Below are positions 7,666 to 14,726 of a stretch of 64,000 bases of DNA, piece after piece. A program made the position numbers and the translations under genes. Location: positions 62,001 to 126,000 of the forward strand of contig NZ_JAQFWQ010000003.1 of assembly GCF_027706725.1 (NCBI RefSeq). Reading direction: 5' to 3'. The first letter of the stretch is position 1; every line of letters begins with the position of its first letter. The notes under the pieces were generated by a model. That model searched no databases, was not told the origin of the DNA, and saw only the letters and a list, made by a program, of their open reading frames with translations. The stretch comes from Nocardiopsis endophytica (lineage in GTDB: Bacteria; Actinomycetota; Actinomycetes; Streptosporangiales; Streptosporangiaceae).

Positions 7666-7986
7666 TCACGGGGGCGTGTCCTTGGGGGGCGCCGGGTCGT
7701 CTCCGGCGGCGCGCGCGGATCGGCGGAGGCGGGCGTTCTCCTCCTGGAGCGCGAGGATCCGGCCGATGCCGACCATGTTGACCCCTTGCGCGCTGAGCTC
7801 GGCGATCCGGCGCAGGCGTGCGATGTCCTCATCGCTGTAGAGGCGCGTCCGCCCTTCGGTGCGCGCCGGTTCGACCAGCCCCTTCTCCTCGTACTGGCGC
7901 AGCGTGGCGGCGGGCAGCCCGACAAGGGCGGCCGCGACCGAGATGGTGTACACGCCCTGATCGCTCCGGGGACGCTCCTCCCGCAT
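7666..7986 (-). CDS. HspR-like MerR-family heat-shock repressor
   Basis: Represses chaperone genes by binding HAIR-type repeats. The 106-residue protein is short, with a MerR winged-helix region (YTISVAAALVGLPAATLRQYEEKGLV, with RTRLYSDEDIARLRRI as recognition and wing) and a short coiled segment (ILALQEENARLRR). The length fits HspR rather than ligand-sensing MerR proteins. ATG 7986 follows GGAGAGGAGG. It is divergent from an Hsp20 gene with a HAIR-like site in front of that gene, so it most likely controls hsp20 and possibly itself. In many actinomycetes hspR sits with dnaK-grpE-dnaJ; here the gene is separate, so it may be a second, Hsp20-dedicated paralogue. Confidence 0.8.
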   Translation of the reverse strand: MREERPRSDQGVYTISVAAALVGLPAATLRQYEEKGLVEPARTEGRTRLYSDEDIARLRRIAELSAQGVNMVGIGRILALQEENARLRRSARAAGDDPAPPKDTPP

Positions 7987-8097
7987 GCTCCTCCTCTCCG
8001 CGCCGGCCGCGCCCGTCCGCCCGGGCGACCTCGTTCGGCTCCTGGAGGTTTTCTTCCCCGAAGAGGATGTTTATATTGCCCGACTCCTGGTAGATAA

Positions 8098-8118
8098 CAT
8101 GAGTGTAAGCGCATCAAG
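8098..8118. promoter_or_regulatory. HAIR-like operator (HspR inverted repeat)
   Basis: CATGAGT-N7-CATCAAG reads on the other strand as CTTGATG-N7-ACTCATG. The HspR consensus is CTTGAGT-N7-ACTCAAG, so 5 of 7 and 6 of 7 positions match with exact spacing. It lies 31 nt before the hsp20 start, immediately downstream of a TAGATA -10-like box at 8091-8096. Confidence 0.7.
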
Positions 8119-8149
8119 GTAGTTGACTCCATGAGGAGGTGGACGCGGG

Positions 8150-8572
8150 ATGCTGATGCGCACCGATCCTTTCCGCGAGTTCGACCGCCTCACCCAGCGG
8201 GTGTTCAACGAGGCCCGTCCGGCGGTCATGCCGATGGACGCCTACCGCGAGGGCGAGGAGTTCGTCATCCACTTCGACATGCCGGGGGTGGCGGCCGACA
8301 GCATCGATCTCCAGGTCGAACGGGACGTGCTGACGGTCAAGGCCGAGCGGCCCGCCCCTGAGCGGACCGAGGGGCGCGAGACCGTGGTGAGCGAGCGCCC
8401 GACCGGTACCTTCTCCCGCCAGCTGTTCCTGGGCGAGACCCTCGACACCGAGCGGATCCGGGCGGACTACGACGGCGGGGTGCTGACCGTGGTCATCCCC
8501 GTCGCCGAGCAGGCCAAGCCGCGCAAGATCGCGGTCGGCGAGGGCGGAACCCGCGCCCAGATCAGGGCCTGA
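8150..8572 (+). CDS. Small heat-shock protein, Hsp20/alpha-crystallin family
   Basis: An ATP-independent holdase that keeps unfolding proteins soluble. The 140-residue protein has the alpha-crystallin domain at about residues 30-125, with the [20 protein letters not shown] strand pair, [16 protein letters not shown] and the G-V-L motif of the last strand ([12 protein letters not shown]). There is only a short N-terminal arm and a short tail after [15 protein letters not shown] 8150 follows GAGGAGGT at 8133-8140; ATG 8156 is a weaker alternative. A HAIR-like operator and the divergent HspR-like gene indicate heat-inducible derepression. A strong terminator follows at 8590. Confidence 0.93.
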   Translation: MLMRTDPFREFDRLTQRVFNEARPAVMPMDAYREGEEFVIHFDMPGVAADSIDLQVERDVLTVKAERPAPERTEGRETVVSERPTGTFSRQLFLGETLDTERIRADYDGGVLTVVIPVAEQAKPRKIAVGEGGTRAQIRA

Positions 8573-8589
8573 CCGCCCCGGACCGACAC

Positions 8590-8627
8590 GGGTGCGCCCG
8601 TCGGACGTGCGGCCGACGGGCGCACCC
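8590..8627. terminator. Bidirectional terminator, hsp20 / MFS
   Basis: A perfect 15-bp stem (8590-8604 with 8613-8627) with an 8-nt loop lies between convergent genes. Confidence 0.75.
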
Positions 8628-8634
8628 CGCCGCC

Positions 8635-10017
8635 CTATGCGTCCTCGGCCCTGTGCGGGGCCGTGCCGACGGCCTCCGCGCGGCGGCGGTCCAGTTCCGC
8701 CTTCACCCGGGCCACATCCCGGGGGTAGGTCAGGTGCAGGATGCCCAGCACCGCCGCGTTGGCGGCCATGAGCGCCACCAGCACCCACAGGAACACCGCC
8801 TGCAGGCCGATGGAGTCCGCGAGCCGCCCGGCGCCCAGGGAGAAGGCGGCCCAGCCGATGGTCTCGAAGACGGTGATGAAGACCGCCATCGCCTGGCCCC
8901 GCAGGTGCGGGGGGATGACCGAGGAGACGATGGGCCGGTTGACCGGCGGGTTCATCCCCTGGGTGGCCCCCATGAGGGCCCACAGCGCGGCGTAGAACCC
9001 GATGCCGCCCAGGTCGGCCTGGGTGGCGGCGAACGCGAAGCCGGCGAACAGCAGCTGCGCGGCCTGGATGTACCAGACGCGGCCGCGGTCCGGCAGGGCG
9101 GTGTCCAGGCGCTTGACGAGTTCGCCCCCGCCGAGCGTGCCGACGATGTAGCCGATGCCGAACGGCGCGAGCACGACCGCGGCGGTGGCGTTGTCGAACC
9201 CGCGCTCGGTCGCCAGGAAGGTCACCCCGTAGACCGGGATGAGCAGGTGCCCGGACAGCAGCCGGGACACCATCATCACCGTGTAGGAGGGCACGCGGAA
9301 CAGCCCGAGGATCGCCCGCAGGGACGCCTTCTCCGGGCCGCGCTCGCGCCGGTCGAGGTCGGCGAGCTGGGGCTCGGACGCGCCGATGCCGGGGTCCCTG
9401 ACCAGCGCCCACTGGGCCAGGCCCGCCAGGACCGCGACCGCCCCCATCGCCATGAGGCCGAGGCGCCAGCCGTTCTCGTCCAGCGTGAACAGGCCGAGCA
9501 CCGGCCCCATGAACGACCCGATCCCGGCCGCCGCGCCGTAGAAGTAGGAGATGGCGCGCCCCCGGTCCCTGTCGGAGAAGGAGTCCATGATGAGCGCGTT
9601 GGCGACCGGGGAGCCGCCGACGAGCGACGCGGCCATGAGGGTGTTGAGGACGAGCAGGCTCCAGAAGTCCTGGCTCAGGCCCGAGGCGATCCCGAAGGCC
9701 CCGCCCAGCAGGGACGTCGCCACGAGCACGGTCTTGCGGGAGGTCCTGGCCGCCAGCCAGGTCCACAGCGGGCCGGCGGGCGCGGAGGCGAGCTTGCCGG
9801 CGGCGGTGATGGTGCCGAGGTGGCCGTTGCTCAGGCCCAGGGCGGCGGCGACGGTCGGGAAGAGCGTCCCGAGGATGTTGCCCTCGGTGCTGTCGACCGC
9901 GGTGGAGCCGGTCAGGGTGGCGAGGTTGCGCCAGCGGTGCCGGACCGGGGGCGCTTGGGCGGGTCCGGCGGGTTCACCGGGGGCGGCGGGGGTGTCCGGG
10001 GCGGGGTGCGTGGCCAC
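8635..10017 (-). CDS. MFS transporter (12 TM type)
   Basis: A major-facilitator membrane transporter of 460 residues with substrate unknown. It has two sets of hydrophobic helices: STEGNILGTLFPTVAAALGL in the first, the loop ISYFYGAAAGIGSFMGPVLGLF, and in the second half GFDNATAAVVLAPFGIGYIVGTLGG and NPPVNRPIVSSVIPPHLRGQAMAVF. GTG 10017 is the likely start because AGGAGAC lies 5-11 nt before it. The open frame extends to 10149 but runs into the operator array. It is divergent from the PadR-sulfatase-FGE operon, with three palindromic sites between. It may import or export the substrate or product of the sulfatase. Confidence 0.82.
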   Translation of the reverse strand: MATHPAPDTPAAPGEPAGPAQAPPVRHRWRNLATLTGSTAVDSTEGNILGTLFPTVAAALGLSNGHLGTITAAGKLASAPAGPLWTWLAARTSRKTVLVATSLLGGAFGIASGLSQDFWSLLVLNTLMAASLVGGSPVANALIMDSFSDRDRGRAISYFYGAAAGIGSFMGPVLGLFTLDENGWRLGLMAMGAVAVLAGLAQWALVRDPGIGASEPQLADLDRRERGPEKASLRAILGLFRVPSYTVMMVSRLLSGHLLIPVYGVTFLATERGFDNATAAVVLAPFGIGYIVGTLGGGELVKRLDTALPDRGRVWYIQAAQLLFAGFAFAATQADLGGIGFYAALWALMGATQGMNPPVNRPIVSSVIPPHLRGQAMAVFITVFETIGWAAFSLGAGRLADSIGLQAVFLWVLVALMAANAAVLGILHLTYPRDVARVKAELDRRRAEAVGTAPHRAEDA

Positions 10018-10137
10018 GTGGGTCTCCTGTCCCGGGACCGGGTGCCCGGTCCCGTGGTGCACGGGGTGGCGCGGCCGTCCCGGTGGACACCGGGCGCGCC
10101 GGTGTCGCGTGTCCGCCGTGGGCGGGCCGCCGTGCTG

Positions 10138-10242
10138 ACCATGACACAAGTATCATGGTCGTCGTTCGGGACCATGACACAAGTCACATGGATGGTCAAT
10201 CCCCCGTGCCGCTTGTCCCGACCATGACACTTGTGTCACGGT
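10138..10242. promoter_or_regulatory. Three palindromic PadR-type operators
   Basis: ACCATGACACAAGT occurs at 10138-10151 and 10171-10184. The first copy lies in a palindrome ACCATGA-N8-TCATGGT (10138-10159). The second contains TGAC-ACAA-GTCA. A third site at 10221-10242, ACCATGACAC-TT-GTGTCACGGT, is a near-perfect 22-bp palindrome carrying the same half-site. All lie between the MFS and padR starts, so PadR probably controls both directions. Confidence 0.75.
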
Positions 10243-10269
10243 GAGGGGGTTCCGGCGGAAGGGGACGCG

Positions 10270-10905
10270 ATGAAACTGGAGCACCTGCTCCTGGGGATCC
10301 TGGCGCTGAAGCCGAGCACCGGCTACGACCTGAAGCGGTACATGGACGCCCACGGGCGCTTCCTGCGGTCGAACACGCAGATGAGCCAGGTGTACCGCGC
10401 GCTCGGCAAGATGGAGGGGCGCGGCTGGGTCCGGCACGCCACCGAGCCGCGGCCCGGGGCCACCGACGCCAAGCGCTACCGCCTCACCGACGACGGCGCG
10501 ACGGTGTTCCTGGACTGGCTGACCGGCCCCTACCACCCGCCGACCCGGTTCGAGGAGCCCGACCTGGCCGCACGCCTGGCCTTCGCCGGGTTCATGTCCC
10601 GCGACGACGTCATCCGCCTGCTGGACGCGGAGATCGAGACGCGGACCAACGAGATCGCCCGGTACCGGTTCCGCGACCGCAGCACCGGGGCCGAGCCCGT
10701 GCTCCCCTACGACCAGGACCTGGCCGAGTACGTGGCGGAATGGATGCACTGGACCGGCGCGAACGCCAAGGACGCCCACATCGCCCGCGTCTCGGAGCTG
10801 CGCGATTCGCTGCTCCGCGCCCCCGACCGCGAACCGCTCCGCCCCGCGGTGGACGCGGACCGCGCGGACGGCGCGGAGGGCCCGGGCGAGGAGGCGCGCT
10901 CGTGA
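10270..10905 (+). CDS. PadR-family transcriptional regulator
   Basis: A ligand-responsive repressor of 211 residues. The N-terminal winged helix is typical (LEHLLLGILALKPSTGYDLK and QVYRALGKMEGRGWVRH), followed by a VirR-type alpha-helical C-terminal dimerisation domain (AARLAFAGFMSRDDVIRLLD onward). ATG 10270 follows GGAAGGGGA. The frame is open further upstream only through the operator. Its stop overlaps the sulfatase GTG (GTGA at 10902-10905), so the two are co-translated. Three similar palindromes upstream suggest autoregulation and control of the divergent MFS gene. The inducer is unknown. Confidence 0.88.
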   Translation: MKLEHLLLGILALKPSTGYDLKRYMDAHGRFLRSNTQMSQVYRALGKMEGRGWVRHATEPRPGATDAKRYRLTDDGATVFLDWLTGPYHPPTRFEEPDLAARLAFAGFMSRDDVIRLLDAEIETRTNEIARYRFRDRSTGAEPVLPYDQDLAEYVAEWMHWTGANAKDAHIARVSELRDSLLRAPDREPLRPAVDADRADGAEGPGEEARS

Positions 10906-12641
10906 AGGCCGTCATCCTGATGTTCGACAGCCTGAACCGCCACCTGCTCCCGCCCTACGCCGACACCTTCGTCGACGCCCCCAACTTCGCCCGGCTCGCC
11001 CACCGGGCGGCGACGTTCGACTCCTTCTACGCCGGCTCCCTGCCCTGCATGCCGGCACGGCGCGAGCTGCACACCGGCCGCCACAACTTCCTGCACCGCT
11101 CCTGGGGCCCACTGGAGCCGTTCGACGACTCGATGCCGCAGCTGTTGCGGGACGCCGGCGTGCACACCCACCTCGCCTCCGACCACCCGCACTACTGGGA
11201 GGACGGCGGCGCCACCTACCACACCCGCTACTCCACCTGGGAGTTCTTCCGCGGCCAGGAGGGCGACCCGTGGAAGGGCGTGGTGCCCGACGACGGAGCG
11301 GGCGCGTCGTGGCGCGACGCGATGGTGCGCCAGGACCGCGTCAACCGCGGCTACATGCCCACCGAGGCCGACCACTCCCAGACCCGGACCGTCGACGCCG
11401 GGCTCCACTTCCTCGACGTCAACGCGCACGCCGACCGGTGGCTGCTGCAGATCGAGCTGTTCGACCCGCACGAGCCGTTCTTCACCCATCAGCCCTACAA
11501 GGACCTCTACCCCCGCGACTACGACGGCCCCGCGTTCGACTGGCCCGGCTACCACAAGGTCACCGAGCCGGAGGAGCAGGTGGAGCACGCCCGCCGGGAG
11601 TACGCGGCGCTGGTGTCGATGTGCGACCGGTCGCTGGGGCGGGTGCTCGACGCGATGGACGCGCACGGCCTGTGGGACGACACCCTGCTCATCGTCAACA
11701 CCGACCACGGGTTCCTGCTCGGCGAGCACGGCTGGTGGGCCAAGTCGGTGCAGCCGTGGTTCAACGAGCTGGTGCACCTGCCGATGTTCCTGTGGGACCC
11801 GCGCACCGGCGGGCGCGACGAGCGCCGGGGCGACCTGGCGCGGACGATCGACATCGCGCCGACGGTGCTGCGCTACTTCGGCCTGGAGCCCACCGCCGAC
11901 ATGCAGGGCCGCGACCTCGCCCTGCCCGCCGGGCGCGAGGCGACGGCGCTGTTCGGCATCCACGGCGGTCACGTCAACGTCACCGACGGACGCTACGTGT
12001 ACATGCGGGCCTGCGACGACCCCGGCAACGGGCCGCTCGACGAGTACACGCTGATGCCGACGCACATGCGCTCCCGCTTCGCCCCGGACGAGCTGAAGGA
12101 CTGGGAGCCGGCCGAGCCCTTCGGCTTCACCAAGGGCCTGCGGACGATGCGGGTGCCCTCCGCCGGAGGGTGGCTGAACCCGTGGCGGCACGGCACCCTG
12201 CTGTTCGACCTGCGGGAGGACCCGCACCAGTCCGCACCGCTGCACGACGACGAAGTGGAGCTGCGGATGGCCCGGCTGCTGGTGGAGGCGATGCGCGGGT
12301 CCGAGGCCCCGGCCGCGCAGTTCGCGCGGCTCGGCCTTCCCGCGGTGGGCCCGGTGACCCGCGCCCACCTGCACGTGCGCGCCCACGCCGAACGGGCCGC
12401 CGCGATGGCCGAGCCGCTTCCCCGTGCGGAGCGGTTGCGCGCGCACGCCCTGCTGACCGCGCCTCTGAACGAGGTCACCGCCACCGCGCGCGGCCGGGAC
12501 GCGGTCGAGCGCATCGCTCCCGACCTGCTGCGGACCGAACGGGTGGCGCTGCCGCCCGGGCTGAGCCTGTACGACCTCGCGGCGTCCGGGGCGATGACCG
12601 CGGAACGCCTGCGGGAGCTCGACGCCGCCTTGGCCGAATGA
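10902..12641 (+). CDS. Sulfatase (alkaline-phosphatase superfamily, formylglycine-dependent)
   Basis: Hydrolyses a sulfate ester. The 579-residue protein carries the sulfatase signature C-M-P-A-R at residues 49-53; Cys49 is the residue that becomes formylglycine. Metal ligands are visible in FDSLN near the N terminus and NTDHGFLLGEHGWWAK at about residues 266-281. A C-terminal extension from about residue 480 (THLHVRAHAERAAAMAEP region) is unassigned. No signal peptide is seen, so it is probably cytosolic. It starts at GTG 10902 inside the padR stop and is followed 46 bp later by its likely activating enzyme. The substrate is not deducible; the fold also includes phosphodiesterases, but CxPxR plus FGE favours sulfatase. 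Confidence 0.88.
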   Translation: MKAVILMFDSLNRHLLPPYADTFVDAPNFARLAHRAATFDSFYAGSLPCMPARRELHTGRHNFLHRSWGPLEPFDDSMPQLLRDAGVHTHLASDHPHYWEDGGATYHTRYSTWEFFRGQEGDPWKGVVPDDGAGASWRDAMVRQDRVNRGYMPTEADHSQTRTVDAGLHFLDVNAHADRWLLQIELFDPHEPFFTHQPYKDLYPRDYDGPAFDWPGYHKVTEPEEQVEHARREYAALVSMCDRSLGRVLDAMDAHGLWDDTLLIVNTDHGFLLGEHGWWAKSVQPWFNELVHLPMFLWDPRTGGRDERRGDLARTIDIAPTVLRYFGLEPTADMQGRDLALPAGREATALFGIHGGHVNVTDGRYVYMRACDDPGNGPLDEYTLMPTHMRSRFAPDELKDWEPAEPFGFTKGLRTMRVPSAGGWLNPWRHGTLLFDLREDPHQSAPLHDDEVELRMARLLVEAMRGSEAPAAQFARLGLPAVGPVTRAHLHVRAHAERAAAMAEPLPRAERLRAHALLTAPLNEVTATARGRDAVERIAPDLLRTERVALPPGLSLYDLAASGAMTAERLRELDAALAE

Positions 12642-12687
12642 TCCGCCCTTCGTCCCCACCACGGCGCCGTCAGGGAAGGACCGCCGC

Positions 12688-13806
12688 ATGACCACCGCAC
12701 CGGGTGGGGCCGACCCCGTCGGCCCCATCGCGCACGGCGCCCCGGACACCGCCCCCGGCCGCGGGGCGTGCTGCGCACCCGGGCGGGCGGCCCTGCCGCC
12801 GCACGCGGCGGCCGGTGGGCCCCCGCCGGGCGGGGACGGCACGGACCGTTCGGACGGCGCGACCGACACGTCCGACACCGACGGGCGCTCCGGCCCCGAC
12901 CGGTGGGCGGGGGCGGGCGGCGGCCGCGACGGCCGTCACGGGATCGAGCAGGCGCGGATCCCCGCCGGTGAGTTCACCATGGGCGACTCCTCCGGGGACG
13001 GGTCCCCGTGGGACGGTGAGACGCCGCGGCACCGGGTCGCCCTGGACGCCTTCTCCATCGACACCACCGCCGTCACCAACGCCGACTTCGCCCGCTTCGT
13101 CTCCGCGACCGGCCACCGCACCGACGCCGAGGCCCACGGGTACTCCGCCGTGTTCCACCTGGCCGTGGCCGCCGGGCCCGGGGACGTTGTGGGCCCGGTG
13201 GAGGGCCTGCCGTGGTGGATCGGGGTGCGCGGCGCGGATTGGGCGCACCCGAACGGCCCCCGGTCGGACATCGCGGGCCGGGACGACCACCCGGTGGTCC
13301 ACATCAGCTGGAACGACGCGGTGGCCTACTGCCGCTGGGCCGGACGACGCCTGCCGACCGAGGCCGAATGGGAGTACGCCGCGCGCGGAGGACTCCCCGC
13401 GGCCAAGTACCCGTGGGGCGATGCGGAGGTCGACGAGGGGGGCTGGCGCGCGAACATCTGGCAGGGCAGGTTCCCGTACCGCGACACCGCCGAGGACGGC
13501 TGGGCCGGCACCGCCCCCGTGCGCACCTTCGCCCCCAACGGGTACGGGCTGTGGCAGTGCGTCGGCAACGTCTGGGAGTGGTGCCGGGACCGGTTCGACC
13601 CCGGCTACTACCGGCACTCCCCCACGGTGGACCCGCAGGGGCCGGCCGGAGGGGCGGCGCGCGTCCTCCGGGGCGGCAGCTACCTGTGCCACATCTCGTA
13701 CTGCAACCGCTACCGCAACTCCGCGCGGTCCTCCAACACCCCCGACTCCTCCATGGGCAACGCCGGCTTCCGCACCGTCGCCGCGGACACGCCCCGGCAC
13801 CTCTGA
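12688..13806 (+). CDS. Formylglycine-generating enzyme (SUMF1/FGE family)
   Basis: A copper-dependent oxidase that converts the sulfatase cysteine to formylglycine. The 372-residue protein has a low-complexity N-terminal extension (residues 1-85, rich in Gly, Ala, Pro and Asp). The FGE-sulfatase fold follows: IPAGEFTMGD, PVTNADFARF-like VTNADFARFV, HPVVHISWNDAVAYCRWAG, LPTEAEWEYAARGG, NVWEWCRDRF. The catalytic pair is Cys334 and Cys339 within RGGSYLCHISYCNRYR, matching actinomycete FGE. ATG 12688 follows GGAAGGACC. Position directly after the CxPxR sulfatase implies a dedicated maturation enzyme in the same operon. The N-terminal extension has no signal-peptide look. Confidence 0.93.
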   Translation: MTTAPGGADPVGPIAHGAPDTAPGRGACCAPGRAALPPHAAAGGPPPGGDGTDRSDGATDTSDTDGRSGPDRWAGAGGGRDGRHGIEQARIPAGEFTMGDSSGDGSPWDGETPRHRVALDAFSIDTTAVTNADFARFVSATGHRTDAEAHGYSAVFHLAVAAGPGDVVGPVEGLPWWIGVRGADWAHPNGPRSDIAGRDDHPVVHISWNDAVAYCRWAGRRLPTEAEWEYAARGGLPAAKYPWGDAEVDEGGWRANIWQGRFPYRDTAEDGWAGTAPVRTFAPNGYGLWQCVGNVWEWCRDRFDPGYYRHSPTVDPQGPAGGAARVLRGGSYLCHISYCNRYRNSARSSNTPDSSMGNAGFRTVAADTPRHL

Positions 13807-13838
13807 CCCCCGGTCAGCGCCCCGGTGCGGCCCCCGCC

Positions 13839-14726
13839 TCAGGAGCCGCACATGTGGGCCGCCTCCTCGGGGCTCTCCTCCTCGGCGGCCTCCTCACGTG
13901 GTCCGCCGAGCACCGCGCCCTCCCCCGAGAGCCAGGCCCGGATGCGGCGCACGGTCCGACGCGCCTGCGGGGACTCCGGCTCATTGAGGTGGCCGTGCAG
14001 CGCACCGGGCTCAAGGACGACCGCCACGCCTACACCTCCCGCCGCCAGCTGCGCGGCGTAGGCCTCCCCGGACGGCCTCAGGTCGTCGATCTCCGCGTTG
14101 ACGATGAGGGTGGGGGGAAGCCCCTCCACGGTTCCGTACGCGGGGAACGCGTAGGGGTGGCGCAGGAGCTCCGGGCGTCCGACGTATCCGAGGTTGAGCT
14201 CCTGCGACCGCTCATGGGAGAACCGCCGCTCGGCCGGCGCCCGGGACAGCTTCGCGGCGAGCTCCTCGGAGGGCGCGGGGACCTCCTCGTGGAGCACCGG
14301 GTAGACCAGGACGCTGCTCGCCGGGAGCGGCGCGGCGCCGTCGCGCGCCTGAAGCGCCACGGACGCGGCGAGGTTCCCTCCCGCGCTGCCCCCGCCGATG
14401 TGCCAGCACCGCGGGGGCACGCCGAGGCCGCCGTCGCCGACGGCCCACTTCCACGCGGCCAGGGCGTCATCGCTCGGGACCGGGAAGTGGACCCCGTCGA
14501 CCGCGAGCCGGTAGTCCACGGACACGACCGTGATCCCGTCGTCCGCGAGGGCGCCCGCGACCCGGTGCGCCTCGGGGACGTCGAGGTCGCCCATGCGGAA
14601 CGCGCCCCCGTGGAGCCAGACGAGCCCGATGCCCCAGGGCTTTTCCGGGAGGTAGACCCGGACGGGCACCTCGCCGTGCGGCCCCGGAGCATGCGTGTCC
14701 ACCTCGGCGTGGCACTGATCAGGCAT
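13839..14726 (-). CDS. Alpha/beta-hydrolase fold esterase (HSL/lipase GDXG family)
   Basis: Probably an esterase or deacetylase acting on products of the rhamnoside operon. The 295-residue protein has the oxyanion motif WLHGGAF (HGG), the nucleophile elbow GGGSAGGN (Ser of GXSXG), an Asp in AEIDDLRPSGEAY and His in GALHGHLNE. ATG 14726 overlaps the end of the GH78 gene by 8 nt, so it is translationally coupled as the third gene of the operon. The open frame continues upstream but only inside GH78 sequence. The C-terminal tail (EEAAEEESPEEAAHMCGS) is acidic. The substrate is unknown; removing acetyl groups from pectic oligosaccharides would fit the context. Confidence 0.85.
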   Translation of the reverse strand: MPDQCHAEVDTHAPGPHGEVPVRVYLPEKPWGIGLVWLHGGAFRMGDLDVPEAHRVAGALADDGITVVSVDYRLAVDGVHFPVPSDDALAAWKWAVGDGGLGVPPRCWHIGGGSAGGNLAASVALQARDGAAPLPASSVLVYPVLHEEVPAPSEELAAKLSRAPAERRFSHERSQELNLGYVGRPELLRHPYAFPAYGTVEGLPPTLIVNAEIDDLRPSGEAYAAQLAAGGVGVAVVLEPGALHGHLNEPESPQARRTVRRIRAWLSGEGAVLGGPREEAAEEESPEEAAHMCGS

